Shown here: one piece after another, positions 16,869 to 27,000 of the stretch | How positions within the stretch are numbered: position 1 is the first letter of the stretch | How the letters are laid out: each line of letters begins with the position of its first letter | Source: Planctomonas sp. JC2975 | GTDB lineage: Bacteria > Actinomycetota > Actinomycetes > Actinomycetales > Microbacteriaceae | DNA length: 64,000 bases | NCBI RefSeq assembly: GCF_012985205.1 | Contig: NZ_JABEKS010000002.1 | Span: 518,480 to 582,479 of the forward strand | Direction of reading: 5' to 3' | Notes under the pieces: model-generated | Databases searched by the model: none | Told to the model about the DNA's origin: nothing | Seen by the model: only the letters and a program-made list of their open reading frames with translations | Position numbers and translations under genes: made by a program

Positions 16869-17007
16869 GCGGCCCTGTTCGGTGTCTGCCGGCCATCTTC
16901 TGCGGGCGCGCATCCCTGTCAATCAGCGGTGACCACCGTGTTCGCCATCTGCGAGACACCCGCGATCGTTGGCCCCCGATGACGGATGCCCCCAGTAGCG
17001 TTGACCC

Positions 17008-19851
17008 ATGGCCACGAGCACGAAGTCGACGTCGCGCGCCCGCGCGAGGGGCACGTCGACCGCGCGCACCCCTTCACGTCAGACGGCGACCCAGAAGACC
17101 AAGGTCTTGCCTACAGGACAGACGGATCGCGGTGCACTTGCTAAGGCCTGGCTCGGCTTGGCGCATCTCGTGGGCGGAGCGGCGCGTGCTTTCGGGCCGG
17201 AGAAGCTGGCCAAGGAGGAGCGCCGCGACGGACTGCCGTTCTTCATCGTGCTGCTGGCCGTCGCCGGCGCGATCGTCGAATGGTTCATGATCGACAACAC
17301 CGTCGCGCAACAGCTGGACCACTGGACGTTCGGCGGCCTGTTCGGACGCGTCGCCTTCGCGCTCCCCGTCGTGATGCTGCTGCTCGCGATATGGCTGTTC
17401 CGGCATCCATCGTCCGTGCACGACAACACGCGGATCGGCATCGGCCTGGCGCTGCTCCTCGTCACGGTGTCTGCATTGTGCGAGATCTTCTCCACTCGTC
17501 CGCAGCCGAGCGACGGGATCGACGCCCTGGCGAAGGCCGGCGGAGTCATCGGATGGATGGCGGGGGCGCCGCTCGTGGCGCTCGCCACGCAATGGGGCGC
17601 GGCGGTCATCGTCTTCGTGTTCCTGCTGCTCAGCATCCTGATCATCACCAAGACCCCGCCGAACCGCATCGGACGGCGGCTGGGCGAGTTGTACACGTAC
17701 CTGTTCGGCGCCCAGACTGCCGCTGAAGAGGAGTCGAAACCGCAGGAGGAGAAGACTCCGAAGTCCCGGCGCGGCAAGGCTGCGACGGAGGACGAAGACA
17801 AGGCCTCGGAGTCGGACGAGAACATCCCGTGGTGGCGACGCAACAAGAGCGGGCGTGAGGTCGATCCCGACTTCGACTCGACGGGTCCGTCGTTCACTGA
17901 GGTGCTGGGTGGCGACGCCTCCTCGACAGGAAGCTTCGCTTCGGCACTGGAGCCCGCGCCGCATGACTACAAGACCGAGGTTCTCGCGGATCTCCAGGAG
18001 GCGGAGAAGGCGATCAGCCGTTTCACCGGTGACGTCTCGCGAGCAGGCAAGCATCCGACCGGGTTGCGCCCGGACACCGCGACCGAGGTGCTCCCGGGGT
18101 TCGGCGGACTCAGCGACGACGACTTCGACGCGGCTGCGGCCGAAGCGGCGAAGCCGTTGGATGCATTGCCGGACGCTCCGTACGTGCTGCCGGCCGCATC
18201 CACTCTGTCGGCGGGGACGCCCGCGAAGGCGCGCTCGTCAGCGAACGACGAGGTGGTGGCGGCCATCACCTCGGTGCTCGACCAATTCCAGGTGGATGCG
18301 CGTGTCACCGGCTTCTCGCGCGGCCCGACCGTTACCCAGTACGAGATCGAACTCGGGCCGGGCGTCAAGGTGGAGCGGGTCACGGCGCTGAGCAAGAACC
18401 TCGCTTACGCGGTGGCATCCAACGAGGTGCGAATCCTCTCGCCCATCCCTGGCAAGAGCGCGATCGGCGTCGAGATCCCGAATTCCGACCGCGAGATCGT
18501 CTCGCTGGGCGACGTGCTGCGCTCCGGCGCTGCCACCAGCAGTCACCACCCGATGACGATCGGCGTCGGCAAGGACGTCGGCGGCGGCTTCGTCGTCGCG
18601 AACCTCGCCAAGATGCCGCACCTCCTGGTGGCCGGCTCGACCGGATCCGGTAAGTCCATCTTCGTGAACACCCTGATCACGAGCCTGCTGATGCGCGCGA
18701 AACCCAGCGACGTGCGCATGGTGCTCGTCGACCCGAAGCGAGTCGAGCTCTCCGTCTACGCCGGCGTTCCGCACCTGATCACCCCCATCATCACGAGCCC
18801 GAAGAAAGCGGCCGAAGCGCTGCAATGGGTCGTCAAAGAGATGGACATGCGCTACGACGACCTGGCGAGCTTCGGCTTCCGTCACATCGATGACTTCAAC
18901 AAGGCCGTGCGCAACGATGAGATCGTGCTGCCGGAGGGCAGCGAACGCAAGCTCAAGCCGTATCCGTACCTGCTGGTTGTCGTCGACGAGCTCGCAGACC
19001 TCATGATGGTCGCGCCGCGTGACGTCGAGGACTCGATCGTGCGCATCACGCAGCTCGCGCGAGCATCCGGCATACACCTCGTGCTCGCCACGCAGCGGCC
19101 GTCGGTCGATGTGGTCACCGGGCTCATCAAGGCGAACGTGCCATCGCGTCTCGCGTTCGCGGTGGCGAGTGTCACCGACTCGCGCGTCATCCTCGATCAG
19201 CCCGGTGCGGACAAGCTCATTGGACAGGGGGACGGGCTGTTCCTGCCGATGGGTGCGTCCAAGCCCATCCGTGTTCAGGGCGCGTACGTCGCCGAGAGCG
19301 AGATCCAGCGGGTCGTCGAGCATGTCACTGCGCAGGCACGCCCCGACTACCGGCAGGATGTCGCTGCCGGGCCGGACAAGAAGCAGATCGACTCCGACAT
19401 CGGCGACGACTTGGAGCTCCTGCTCGCCGCTGCGGAGCTCGTGGTGTCGAGCCAGTTCGGATCCACCTCGATGCTGCAGCGCAAGCTCCGCGTCGGATTC
19501 GCCAAGGCAGGACGCCTGATGGATCTGTTGGAGTCGCGCGACATCGTGGGTCCGTCCGAGGGATCCAAGGCACGCGACGTGCTCGTGACGCCGGAGCAGC
19601 TGTCCCAGGTGATGGCACGGTTGCGCGGCGGTGACAGCACGCCGGCATCCGCTCCGCAGCCGTCGACGGCGCAGCCGTCCGCTCCGCAGACGCCGTCCCA
19701 GCCCATCGCTCCTGCCGCCCAGCAGGCGGACACGCGCGAGCCGGCTGACGACCGGTACGACGGCGATCCCGTCGGTCGCGAGTACGGCGGTCTCGAAGAG
19801 GTCGACGGCGATTCCGACGAGGATGCCTGGGGTCTTACCGGGCGGGAGTGA
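17008..19851 (+). CDS. ftsK: DNA translocase FtsK/SpoIIIE
   Basis: A 947-residue hexameric ATP-driven pump that moves chromosome ends through the closing division septum. The first ~30 residues are basic and disordered; four membrane segments follow at ~75-225. An acidic linker runs to ~400, then the alpha/beta motor. Walker A is [13 protein letters not shown] (~541-553), Walker [14 protein letters not shown] (~653-665), with [20 protein letters not shown] downstream. The gamma winged-helix domain ([20 protein letters not shown]...[11 protein letters not shown], ~808-855) would read polarity motifs, and a Pro/Gln-rich tail ends the protein. TAGCGT lies six bases ahead of the ATG. pgsA follows 46 bp later. 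Confidence 0.97.
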   Translation: MATSTKSTSRARARGTSTARTPSRQTATQKTKVLPTGQTDRGALAKAWLGLAHLVGGAARAFGPEKLAKEERRDGLPFFIVLLAVAGAIVEWFMIDNTVAQQLDHWTFGGLFGRVAFALPVVMLLLAIWLFRHPSSVHDNTRIGIGLALLLVTVSALCEIFSTRPQPSDGIDALAKAGGVIGWMAGAPLVALATQWGAAVIVFVFLLLSILIITKTPPNRIGRRLGELYTYLFGAQTAAEEESKPQEEKTPKSRRGKAATEDEDKASESDENIPWWRRNKSGREVDPDFDSTGPSFTEVLGGDASSTGSFASALEPAPHDYKTEVLADLQEAEKAISRFTGDVSRAGKHPTGLRPDTATEVLPGFGGLSDDDFDAAAAEAAKPLDALPDAPYVLPAASTLSAGTPAKARSSANDEVVAAITSVLDQFQVDARVTGFSRGPTVTQYEIELGPGVKVERVTALSKNLAYAVASNEVRILSPIPGKSAIGVEIPNSDREIVSLGDVLRSGAATSSHHPMTIGVGKDVGGGFVVANLAKMPHLLVAGSTGSGKSIFVNTLITSLLMRAKPSDVRMVLVDPKRVELSVYAGVPHLITPIITSPKKAAEALQWVVKEMDMRYDDLASFGFRHIDDFNKAVRNDEIVLPEGSERKLKPYPYLLVVVDELADLMMVAPRDVEDSIVRITQLARASGIHLVLATQRPSVDVVTGLIKANVPSRLAFAVASVTDSRVILDQPGADKLIGQGDGLFLPMGASKPIRVQGAYVAESEIQRVVEHVTAQARPDYRQDVAAGPDKKQIDSDIGDDLELLLAAAELVVSSQFGSTSMLQRKLRVGFAKAGRLMDLLESRDIVGPSEGSKARDVLVTPEQLSQVMARLRGGDSTPASAPQPSTAQPSAPQTPSQPIAPAAQQADTREPADDRYDGDPVGREYGGLEEVDGDSDEDAWGLTGRE

Positions 19852-19897
19852 CCAGCGGGTCCAGCGCCGCGGCTCGGTCTGACTCTAGGCTTGCAGC

Positions 19898-20509
19898 ATG
19901 ACCGATTCCGGCCAGGCCGCCGCGCCGACCGCACCAGGCAATTTCAACCTGCCGAACCTCATCACCGTCGTGCGCATCCTGCTGGCGCCGGTGTTCTTCT
20001 GGCTCCTTCTGGCGGACGCCGGCCACGACGGGGTGCTTCGCTGGATCGCTGCGGCGCTGTTCATCATCGCCATCGCCACCGACGGTGTGGACGGCGCCAT
20101 CGCGCGACGTCGCGGACTCGTCACCGATCTCGGCAAGATCCTCGATCCGATCGCCGACAAGCTTCTGACCTCCGGCGCGCTCGTCTGCCTGTCGATCCTG
20201 GGCGAGCTCTGGTGGTGGGTCACGATCGTCATCGTCGTGCGCGAGGTCGGGATCACGGTCTGGCGCATGGTCGAACTGGGCCGCGGCAACGTCGTCCCCG
20301 CCGGACGCGGAGGCAAGCTCAAGACAGTGGTGCAGGCCGTCGCGATCTCGTTCGCCCTGGCGCCGACCTGGACGATCGTCGGCGACTGGATCTTCTGGGT
20401 GAACTGGGTTCTGATGGGCGCCGCGCTCGTGCTGACCGTCTGGTCGGGCCTCGACTATCTGTGGGAGGCGTACCGCATGCGCAGGCGCGACGCGGGGGCA
20501 TCCTTGTGA
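19898..20509 (+). CDS. pgsA: CDP-diacylglycerol-glycerol-3-phosphate 3-phosphatidyltransferase
   Basis: A 203-residue integral membrane enzyme that makes phosphatidylglycerol phosphate from CDP-diacylglycerol. The CDP-alcohol phosphotransferase signature D-G-x2-A-R-x8-G-x3-D-x3-D is seen as DGVDGAIARRRGLVTDLGKILDPIAD split across ~62-87, inside the first third. About five to six membrane segments follow. TAGGCT (19886-19891), six bases ahead of the ATG, fits a leaderless transcript. Its stop codon overlaps the start of the CinA gene (GTGA), so translation is coupled. The order ftsK-pgsA-cinA is conserved in Gram-positive bacteria, which makes the glycerol-phosphate substrate more likely than inositol phosphate. 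Confidence 0.92.
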   Translation: MTDSGQAAAPTAPGNFNLPNLITVVRILLAPVFFWLLLADAGHDGVLRWIAAALFIIAIATDGVDGAIARRRGLVTDLGKILDPIADKLLTSGALVCLSILGELWWWVTIVIVVREVGITVWRMVELGRGNVVPAGRGGKLKTVVQAVAISFALAPTWTIVGDWIFWVNWVLMGAALVLTVWSGLDYLWEAYRMRRRDAGASL

Positions 20510-21072
20510 CCGGGTCTGGCGGCGCAGAGCTCGGTGATGAGGGGCTCGGTGCTGAGCATCCCGGAGCGGATGTCACGGCCGAGCTGATCGCTCGCCTGAC
20601 CGCACAGGGTCGCACGCTCGCTGTTGCGGAGTCGCTGACCGGGGGAGCGTTGACGGCCGAACTCACCAGGCCGGCAGGCGCATCCGCGGTCGTGTTGGGC
20701 GGTGCCGTCGTCTACGCCACCGAGCTCAAGCACACGATCGTCGGAGTGGATGCCGCGCTGCTCTCCGCGCACGGGCCCGTGCATCCCGAGGTGGCGCGAC
20801 AGCTCGCGCGTGGTGTGCGCACGGCCCTTGCCGTTGCCGGTCGGGCCGCCGACATCGGCATCGCCACGACGGGCGTAGCGGGTCCCGACGGCCAAGGTGG
20901 ACACGAGCCGGGGACGGTCTTCGTCGGTATCTCGTGGGGTGAAACCGAGCAGTCCATCGAGCTGACTCTCTGCGGGGATCGTGCGGAGATCCGCGCGCAG
21001 ACCGTCGCCATAGCAGTGCGGTCGTTGGCCGACCGATTTCTCGATGAGTCGTCGGCGTTCATCGCCGACTGA
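20506..21072 (+). CDS. cinA: CinA family nicotinamide-nucleotide amidohydrolase
   Basis: A 188-residue protein corresponding to the C-terminal (PncC) domain of CinA without the N-terminal molybdopterin-binding-like domain. Key blocks are TLAVAESLTGGALTAELT (~36-52), with the catalytic Ser/Thr region AESxTGG, YATELKHTIVGVD (~78-90), and IGIATTGVAGPDGQGGHEPGTVFVGI (~125-150), with the GVAGPxGG...PxGTV signature. The domain deamidates nicotinamide mononucleotide, recycling pyridine nucleotides made by DNA ligase. The GTG start overlaps the pgsA stop. Its place before the XRE regulator and recA agrees with the competence/damage-induced name, although competence is not implied here. Confidence 0.9.
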   Translation: MTGSGGAELGDEGLGAEHPGADVTAELIARLTAQGRTLAVAESLTGGALTAELTRPAGASAVVLGGAVVYATELKHTIVGVDAALLSAHGPVHPEVARQLARGVRTALAVAGRAADIGIATTGVAGPDGQGGHEPGTVFVGISWGETEQSIELTLCGDRAEIRAQTVAIAVRSLADRFLDESSAFIAD

Positions 21073-21128
21073 GGCGGTGCGGTGGGGTTGGCCGTCGCGG
21101 AATAGTCGGTGTGTCGACTTCGTTACAT

Positions 21129-21145
21129 GGTGTGTACTTCACACC
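21129..21145. promoter_or_regulatory. Inverted repeat upstream of XRE regulator gene
   Basis: GGTGTG-TACTT-CACACC is a perfect 6-bp-arm inverted repeat 107 bp upstream of the regulator ATG, in the otherwise gene-free 180-bp gap after cinA. A -10-like TAGCGT lies at about 21192-21197, so the repeat is placed as an upstream operator would be. Binding by the adjacent regulator is a guess. Confidence 0.4.
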
Positions 21146-21252
21146 CAAACCCCAACATCGATGGTTAGAGTTTCTGCACCGGATACGCGTAGCGTTGAAG
21201 GCATCAGGACTTCGAGTCGAAGGTTGTGGCAGGAAGAGAAAAGGAGGCTCCA

Positions 21253-21564
21253 ATGATTCTTGTACGTCAAGAAATCGGCGACGTGCTACGGGACTTCCGC
21301 CTGCAGAAGGGGCGCACTCTTCGTCAGGTCGCGAGCCGGGCGAGTGTAGCGCTCGGATACCTCAGCGAGGTCGAGCGTGGTCAGAAGGAAGCGTCGAGCG
21401 AGATCCTCGCCTCGGTCGCTGACGCTCTCGACACACCGATCTCGGTGATCATGCGCGAAGTCGGAGACCGGCTCGCGGTGCTCGAGGGCATCGACCAGGT
21501 CATCCCCGACACGGTGCCCGACGAGTTCGTGGCTGCGCTGGACGCAGACCTCGTCGCTCGGTGA
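21253..21564 (+). CDS. XRE-family helix-turn-helix regulator (ClgR-like)
   Basis: A 103-residue DNA-binding protein: VRQEIGDVLRDFRLQKGRTLRQVASRASVALGYLSEVERGQKEASSEILASVADALDT (~4-61) is a textbook Cro/XRE helix-turn-helix with the SxGYLSEVERGxKxxS recognition helix. Length, sequence style and location between cinA and recA match ClgR, the actinobacterial activator of clp protease and some DNA repair genes. The short C-terminal tail is acidic. A very strong SD, AAAAGGAGG, fixes the ATG at 21253; upstream in-frame codons are not needed. A rho-independent type terminator follows directly. Confidence 0.88.
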   Translation: MILVRQEIGDVLRDFRLQKGRTLRQVASRASVALGYLSEVERGQKEASSEILASVADALDTPISVIMREVGDRLAVLEGIDQVIPDTVPDEFVAALDADLVAR

Positions 21565-21587
21565 CGCCGTCGTCGCACAGTCGACAC

Positions 21588-21615
21588 GGAAACGCCCCGC
21601 TTGCGGGGCGTTTCC
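21588..21615 (+). terminator. Hairpin terminator after XRE regulator gene
   Basis: GGAAACGCCCC (21588-21598) pairs with 21605-21615 around the 6-nt loop GCTTGC; it lies 24 bp after the stop codon. A short T-containing stretch (CCCCGTT) follows. This is one of the cleanest terminators in the window. Confidence 0.85.
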
Positions 21616-21723
21616 CCGTTAAGGCAAGTCCTGGTCTTGCAGGGAGGGCTCGCATTCCGGCATGCGGGTTTCCAGGCCTGGCGCCGTTCCGCGGGCCCGG
21701 TACGCGCACTCTAGGCTGACCGG

Positions 21724-21951
21724 ATGCGAGCAAGCGAGTTCCACCGCGCCGTCGCCGCCGAGTTCGGCCAGCAGTACGGCAGGGCGCTGCTGCGCGATCT
21801 CGTAATCGACAGGCTGGGGACTCGAACGGGAGACCAGGCCCTCGCGGCCGGGGTCCCGGAGCGCGAGGTGTGGCTGGCTCTCTGCGAGGCCATGGAGGTC
21901 CCCGTCGAGCGCCGTCACGGCGTCGGCCTTCCGGCGCCGCGCCACCATTGA
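21724..21951 (+). CDS. DUF3046 domain protein
   Basis: A 75-residue protein: MRASEFHRAVAAEFGQQYG, then LLRDLVIDRLGTRTGDQALA and VPEREVWLALCEAMEVP, which match the DUF3046 pattern (MRxSEFxxxVxxEFG ... L ... LGxRTxxxALxAGVxPxxVWxALCxxxxVP). The family is restricted to actinobacteria and nearly always precedes recA; the function is not known. TAGGCT six bases ahead of the ATG indicates a leaderless transcript, with a terminator before it, so it has its own promoter. The recA promoter begins ~70 bp later. Confidence 0.88.
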   Translation: MRASEFHRAVAAEFGQQYGRALLRDLVIDRLGTRTGDQALAAGVPEREVWLALCEAMEVPVERRHGVGLPAPRHH

Positions 21952-22014
21952 TGTCGATTCCGATCGCGAGAAGCCCGTCGTCCGTTGTTCGGATGCCACC
22001 CCGCGACACGCCCA

Positions 22015-22050
22015 CGAACATACGAATGAATGTTCGGTTGTTGGTACTCT
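22015..22050 (+). promoter_or_regulatory. recA promoter with LexA-type SOS box
   Basis: CGAATGAATGTTCG (22023-22036) matches the actinobacterial LexA box core CGAAC-N4-GTTCG with one change (C to T in the left half). A second left half, CGAACAT (22015-22021), is an exact mirror of the right ATGTTCG (22030-22036), giving overlapping sites. The likely -10 is TACTCT (22045-22050), so the box covers the -35 region and LexA would block RNA polymerase. lexA itself is in this window at 34.1 kb. Confidence 0.75.
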
Positions 22051-22177
22051 GAGACCACAGTCCCGCTCGAAGCGAGTTCTCCACTGATCGGGCTGCAGAC
22101 ATCCGGATGTCGGCCGTGCCTTCTACGGTACGAAGCAGCGATTTCCCCACGATTGTCCCGGCGAAAGGAAGCCACAA

Positions 22178-23251
22178 ATGCCCACTCCAGCGGATCGCGA
22201 AAAGGCACTCGAGACCGCGCTGGCGCAGATCGACCGCCAGTTCGGCAAAGGCTCTGTCATGCGTCTGGGCAGCGACGAGCGTGCGCCGGTCGAAGTCGTT
22301 CCCACCGGATCGATCGCGCTCGACGTGGCCCTCGGCATCGGCGGGCTTCCGCGAGGCCGCATCGTCGAGATCTACGGCCCGGAGTCGTCGGGTAAGACGA
22401 CACTGACGCTGCACGCCATCGCCAACGCGCAGAAGGGCGGTGGCATCGCGGCCTTCATCGACGCCGAGCATGCGCTCGACCCCGAGTACGCCAAGAAGCT
22501 CGGCGTCGACATCGACTCGCTGCTGGTCTCGCAGCCCGACACGGGGGAGCAGGCGCTGGAGATCGCCGACATGCTCGTGCGCTCGGGATCGATCGACCTC
22601 ATCGTCATCGACTCTGTGGCGGCACTGGTGCCCCGCGCCGAGATCGAGGGCGAGATGGGGGACTCGCACGTCGGCCTGCAGGCCCGCCTCATGTCCCAGG
22701 CGCTGCGCAAGCTCACGGGTGCGCTCAACCAGACGAACACGACGTTGATCTTCATCAACCAGCTCCGCGAGAAGGTCGGCGTGTTCTTCGGAAGCCCCGA
22801 GACCACCTCCGGTGGAAAGGCACTGAAGTTCTACGCCTCCGTGCGCCTCGACATCCGTCGCATCGAGACTCTGAAGGACGGCTCGGACGCGGTCGGCAAC
22901 CGTACCCGCGTCAAGGTCGTGAAGAACAAGATGGCACCGCCCTTCAAGCAGGCAGAGTTCGACATCCTCTACGGCGTGGGAATCTCGCGCGAGGGCAGCC
23001 TCCTCGACTATGGCGTGGAGCAGGCCATCGTGAAGAAGTCCGGCGCCTGGTACACGTACGAGGGCGACCAGCTCGGTCAGGGCAAGGAGAACTCGCGCAA
23101 TTTCCTGATCGCGAACCCGGATATCGCGGCGGAGATCGAGCACAAGATCCTGGTCAAGCTCGGCGTCATCGCCGATCCGAATGCCGGCGCCGAAGTCGCC
23201 TCGAACGTCGAGTCGATCGAGCCGAAGATCGCCCAGCGCAAGGGCGCCTGA
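22178..23251 (+). CDS. recA: Recombinase RecA
   Basis: A 357-residue strand-exchange protein and co-protease for LexA. Walker [11 protein letters not shown] is at ~67-76, [20 protein letters not shown] at ~92-111, Walker [16 protein letters not shown] at ~140-155, loop L1 [23 protein letters not shown], and [37 protein letters not shown] carries the L2 loop. The C-terminus is shorter and less acidic than in enterobacteria. SD AAAGGAAG at ~22165 fixes the start. No intein interrupts it. The recA-recX gap is 13 bp, so the two share the SOS-controlled promoter. Confidence 0.98.
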   Translation: MPTPADREKALETALAQIDRQFGKGSVMRLGSDERAPVEVVPTGSIALDVALGIGGLPRGRIVEIYGPESSGKTTLTLHAIANAQKGGGIAAFIDAEHALDPEYAKKLGVDIDSLLVSQPDTGEQALEIADMLVRSGSIDLIVIDSVAALVPRAEIEGEMGDSHVGLQARLMSQALRKLTGALNQTNTTLIFINQLREKVGVFFGSPETTSGGKALKFYASVRLDIRRIETLKDGSDAVGNRTRVKVVKNKMAPPFKQAEFDILYGVGISREGSLLDYGVEQAIVKKSGAWYTYEGDQLGQGKENSRNFLIANPDIAAEIEHKILVKLGVIADPNAGAEVASNVESIEPKIAQRKGA

Positions 23252-23264
23252 CCCAGGTCGCGAC

Positions 23265-24056
23265 ATGGTCGTCCAGTTCCCACCGGCCGGTCCCGAGTCC
23301 GGGTCGGATCATCGCCCTCGCCGGTCTCCGCAGCGCGAGCACGGAATCGCGCCCGTGACCTACCTGCCCGGCGCGCAACCCAGTGAAGCGGCACAGGATG
23401 CCCTCGCCAAGGTGCGCGCCGTGCAGGAACGTGACGAGACGCAGTCACGTTCGGGCGTCGGCGGCCGACGGCACGGCGGAGGGCCCGCAGGCGTCGGTGG
23501 GGCCGAGCGGGCGCGTATCGGCGGTGCTGACTCGGGGTCGGACGGGACTCGAGACAAGAAGACCGCCCGGGCTGGCAATGTCGCCATCCACCAGCTCGCT
23601 CGACGCGGCATGTCGCGTTGGGAGCTCGAACAGGTGCTCGCCAAGCGGGACGTGGACGAACAGACCGCCGCTGCGGAGCTCGACCGCCTGGAGAGCATAG
23701 GGCTCGTCGACGACGCAGCACTGGCGGTATCGGTCGTGTACGCGATGCATGCTCGCAAAGGCTCCGGACGGTCTGCCATCGAACTGGAGCTGCGGCGACG
23801 CCACCTCGACGACTCGGTCATCGCCGATGCGATGTCCGAACTCGACGGCGAGGACGAAGTGGAGCGGGCGACAGAACTGGCCGTCACCCGTGCGCGCCAA
23901 GTGATGAACCTCGACTACGAGGTGGCGGCGCGTCGGTTGAGCGGATACCTCGGACGAAAGGGCTACGACGGCGAGACCGTTCGGGCCGCGGTGAGAGCCG
24001 CTCTCGCCAATCACCCGCGGGGAGCGTCCAAGAGCCCCGGCGTTCGCTTTCAGTGA
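23265..24056 (+). CDS. recX: Regulatory protein RecX
   Basis: A 263-residue RecA modulator. The RecX core is ~105-255: NVAIHQLARRGMSRWELEQVLAKRDVDEQTAAAELDRLESIGLVDDAALAVSVV spans the first two three-helix repeats, followed by GRSAIELELRRRHLDDSVIADAMSELD and ATELAVTRARQVMNLDYEVAARRLSGYLGRKGYDGETVRAAV. It binds the RecA filament and limits its extension. The first ~100 residues are low-complexity and proline/arginine/glycine rich, unlike the usual ~150-residue RecX; a later start would remove this, but no strong SD is seen further in. It lies 13 bp behind recA. Confidence 0.9.
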   Translation: MVVQFPPAGPESGSDHRPRRSPQREHGIAPVTYLPGAQPSEAAQDALAKVRAVQERDETQSRSGVGGRRHGGGPAGVGGAERARIGGADSGSDGTRDKKTARAGNVAIHQLARRGMSRWELEQVLAKRDVDEQTAAAELDRLESIGLVDDAALAVSVVYAMHARKGSGRSAIELELRRRHLDDSVIADAMSELDGEDEVERATELAVTRARQVMNLDYEVAARRLSGYLGRKGYDGETVRAAVRAALANHPRGASKSPGVRFQ

Positions 24057-24290
24057 GCCGGTCGGCGCCCGGTCGAGACGGATCCGCTTGCTGGGCGATC
24101 TCCCCCGGGGGCGTCTCGGAGTGTCCAGCGCCTCGCACCTGTCCGTCTCCGACGGGCTCTTGTTGCGATCGTCTGGTCTGGGAGCCACGAGCGGTGAGCG
24201 GGACATCGTGGAGCCCGGTGACGTACTCGATACCGTCGGGATCGGGTGTGAACCGAGCGGCCGGGCCGCGAACGTAGACTGGTCCGCACT

Positions 24291-25916
24291 ATGAGCATTG
24301 CCGACCGCGTCCGACCCAGCTCGGCGCCCACGTCGATCGCCGTGTCCGATGCGGCGCTCGATCAAGACGGCCATGTGCGCACGTACGAGGTGCGCACGTA
24401 CGGCTGCCAGATGAACGTCCACGACTCGGAACGGTTGAGCGGCTCGCTCGAGGCCGCAGGCTACGTTCCTGCGGCGGGCGCCGAAGCCGACATCGTCGTC
24501 ATCAACACCTGCGCCGTGCGCGAGAACGCCGACAACAAGCTGTACGGCAATCTCGGGCATCTGGCATCGGTGAAGCGCCGGCACGCCGGTATGCAGATCG
24601 CAGTCGGCGGATGCCTTGCGCAGAAGGACAAGAACGTCATCCTCGAGAAGGCTCCCTGGGTGGACGTCGTCTTCGGCACCCACAACATGGGATCCCTCCC
24701 GCGGCTGCTCGAGCGGGCGCGTCACAACGACGAGGCACAGCTCGAGATCCTGGACTCGCTGGAGACCTTCCCCTCCACGCTGCCGACGAAGCGTGATTCC
24801 ACGTACAGCGGATGGGTGTCCATCTCCGTCGGCTGCAACAACACCTGCACGTTCTGCATCGTGCCGTCGTTGCGCGGCAAGGAGAACGACAGGCGTCCAG
24901 GCGAGGTACTCGCCGAGATCCAGTCGCTCGTCGACGATGGTGCCGTCGAGGTCACGCTCCTCGGCCAGAACGTCAATTCCTACGGCGTCGACTTCGGCGA
25001 CCGGCAGGCATTCGGCAAGCTCCTGCGCGCGGCAGGCGAGATCGACGGACTGGAGCGCATCCGGTTCACCTCTCCGCACCCGGCTGCGTTCACCGACGAC
25101 GTGATCGACGCCATGGCGGAGACGCCAGCCGTGATGCCCCAGCTGCACATGCCGCTGCAGTCCGGATCCGATCGCATCCTTCGCGCCATGCGGCGCAGCT
25201 ATCGCTCGGAGAAGTTCCTCGGGATCCTGGATCGCGTGCGTGCACGCATCCCGGATGCCGCGATCAGCACCGACATCATCGTCGGCTTCCCCGGCGAGAC
25301 GGAAGACGACTTCCAGGAGACGCTGCGCGTGGTCGAGCAGGCTCGCTTCGCATCCGCGTTCACCTTCCAGTACTCGGCTCGCCCAGGCACCCCCGCAGCG
25401 ACCATGCCGGATCAGGTGCCGAAGGAAGTCGTGCAGGACAGGTACGACCGCCTCATCGCCCTCCAGGAGCGCATCGGCCTCGATGAGAACGAGAAGCTCG
25501 TCGGCCGTGAGGTGCACGTGCTCGTATCAACCGGTGAAGGCAAGAAGGACGCGGAGACTCACCGCATGAGCGGCCGAGCCGAGGACAGCCGCCTGGTGCA
25601 CTTCGAGATTCCGGAAGGATCTGAGATCCCCCGGCCCGGCGATGTCGTGACCGTTCGGATCACCCATGCTGCGCCGTTCCACCTCCTCGCGGACGCCGCG
25701 CCGGGCGAAATCCTCCGCGTTCGTCGCACCCGTGCGGGCGACGCTTGGGACCGCGCAGAGAGCGAGTCGTGCGCGGTGCCGTCGCATGGCGCGGAGCCGG
25801 CGGGACCGGCGGGGCCGGTCTCACTAGGGTTGCCCGTGCTGCGTTCGCGACTGGACGTGGGCTCGCCCGCCGGACCGACGACGCCGATCTACGACCTCGC
25901 CGACGGCGAGCGGTGA
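24291..25916 (+). CDS. miaB: tRNA-2-methylthio-N6-dimethylallyladenosine-37 synthase
   Basis: A 541-residue radical-SAM methylthiotransferase that converts i6A37 of tRNA to ms2i6A37. The N-terminal UPF0004 domain has three cysteines ([34 protein letters not shown]) for one 4Fe-4S cluster; the radical-SAM CxxxCxxC is [12 protein letters not shown] (~178-189). [10 protein letters not shown] and [15 protein letters not shown] are typical downstream motifs, and a TRAM domain occupies ~395-475. A ~50-residue Pro/Gly/Ala tail with PAGPAGP is not part of the family core. The start sits ten bases after TAGACT. miaA follows 16 bp later, the earlier pathway step. Confidence 0.95.
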   Translation: MSIADRVRPSSAPTSIAVSDAALDQDGHVRTYEVRTYGCQMNVHDSERLSGSLEAAGYVPAAGAEADIVVINTCAVRENADNKLYGNLGHLASVKRRHAGMQIAVGGCLAQKDKNVILEKAPWVDVVFGTHNMGSLPRLLERARHNDEAQLEILDSLETFPSTLPTKRDSTYSGWVSISVGCNNTCTFCIVPSLRGKENDRRPGEVLAEIQSLVDDGAVEVTLLGQNVNSYGVDFGDRQAFGKLLRAAGEIDGLERIRFTSPHPAAFTDDVIDAMAETPAVMPQLHMPLQSGSDRILRAMRRSYRSEKFLGILDRVRARIPDAAISTDIIVGFPGETEDDFQETLRVVEQARFASAFTFQYSARPGTPAATMPDQVPKEVVQDRYDRLIALQERIGLDENEKLVGREVHVLVSTGEGKKDAETHRMSGRAEDSRLVHFEIPEGSEIPRPGDVVTVRITHAAPFHLLADAAPGEILRVRRTRAGDAWDRAESESCAVPSHGAEPAGPAGPVSLGLPVLRSRLDVGSPAGPTTPIYDLADGER

Positions 25917-25932
25917 CCCCGCCGGATTCCGT

Positions 25933-27000
25933 GTGAGCCATTCCGGCGGTGCGGCTGTCGGCGACGCGTCCCCGACGGCCCATGGATCAGCGTCCCCATC
26001 GTCCGACCGACCTGCAGCCGACATCGACGTGAGTCGCATCCTGGCGATCGTCGGGCCGACGGGCACCGGCAAGAGCGACTTGGCGATCGATGTCGCCACG
26101 AGGCTGGCCGAGCGCGGCATCCGCGCCGAGGTCGTGGGTGCCGATGCGATGCAGCTGTATCGAGGAATGGACATCGGCACCGCGAAGCTGCCGATCGAAG
26201 AACGAGGTGGCATCCCGCATCACTTGATCGACGTTCTCGAGCCGAGCGAAGAAGCGACGGTCGCGTGGTACCAGCCGCGGGCGCGCGAGGCGATCGAGAG
26301 CATCCGCTCGCGTGGTGCTCTGCCGATCCTCGTCGGTGGGTCAGGGCTCTATGTGTCGTCCGTGCTGTACGACTTCGCATTCCCCGCGCGGGATCCCGAG
26401 CTGCGTGCTCGTCTCGAGGCCGAGGCTGCCGCGCTCGGCACCGCTCAGCTGCTGGAGCGACTGCGGGGGCTCGACCCCGAGACGGCGGAACGAGTGGATG
26501 CCGCGAACCTTCGGCGCGTCATCCGGGCGCTCGAGGTGGCCGAGTTGCAGCAGCAGGGATACGGAGCCGCCTTGCCCGAACGGCCGGAGCTCTGGTCGCC
26601 GGCGACAGTGATCGGACTGCACGTGCCCAGAACGAACCTGGTGGGACGGTTGGATGCCCGGGTCGAGCGCATGTGGCGAGCAGGGCTCCTCGACGAGGTG
26701 CGCGGACTTCTGAATCGCGGCATCGAGCGGGGTACGACCGCATCCCGCGCCATCGGATACGCCCAGGCGATCGCGCAGTTGCGCGGCGACCTCTCCGAGG
26801 CGGACGCGATAGCCGAAACGCAGAGGCTCACCCGACGCTATGCACGTCGCCAGGTGTCGTGGTTCAAGCGATACGCCGAGCTCCAGTGGCTCAATGCGGG
26901 TGCCGAGACCGTCGCCGACGCGGAGTCCGCCCCCGAGGCGTCGTACGCCCAGGCGCGCGGTCGGTTGGCTGACGCCGCACTGGATAGGCTTGCGCGGTGA
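25933..27000 (+). CDS. miaA: tRNA dimethylallyltransferase
   Basis: A 355-residue enzyme that adds a dimethylallyl group to A37 of tRNAs reading UNN codons, supplying the substrate of MiaB. The P-loop [17 protein letters not shown] is at ~37-53; [18 protein letters not shown] (~70-87) has the catalytic Asp and Gln/Tyr of the DSMQxY equivalent; [11 protein letters not shown] and [15 protein letters not shown] follow. The C-terminal [14 protein letters not shown] is conserved. The first ~35 residues are a Ser/Pro-rich extension; the GTG at 25933 was chosen for its short distance to miaB, but a later start near the P-loop is possible. dapF overlaps its stop by 4 bp. Confidence 0.94.
   Translation: MSHSGGAAVGDASPTAHGSASPSSDRPAADIDVSRILAIVGPTGTGKSDLAIDVATRLAERGIRAEVVGADAMQLYRGMDIGTAKLPIEERGGIPHHLIDVLEPSEEATVAWYQPRAREAIESIRSRGALPILVGGSGLYVSSVLYDFAFPARDPELRARLEAEAAALGTAQLLERLRGLDPETAERVDAANLRRVIRALEVAELQQQGYGAALPERPELWSPATVIGLHVPRTNLVGRLDARVERMWRAGLLDEVRGLLNRGIERGTTASRAIGYAQAIAQLRGDLSEADAIAETQRLTRRYARRQVSWFKRYAELQWLNAGAETVADAESAPEASYAQARGRLADAALDRLAR

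Noticed and set aside
13593..16922. A 1109-codon open frame on the minus strand opposite dapA and RNase J
   Set aside because: It is a codon-bias shadow: full of Arg/His/Asp runs, no family motifs, and it lies opposite two certain genes. The same holds for long minus-strand frames at 23445-25517, 28596-30650, 44642-46993, 46254-49115 and 53661-55481.
24057..24290. Short ORF between recX and miaB (24088-24294)
   Set aside because: No motif, no Shine-Dalgarno and no -10 at leaderless distance; it overlaps the miaB start. The CGAGACG/CGTCTCG pairing there may be a weak terminator.
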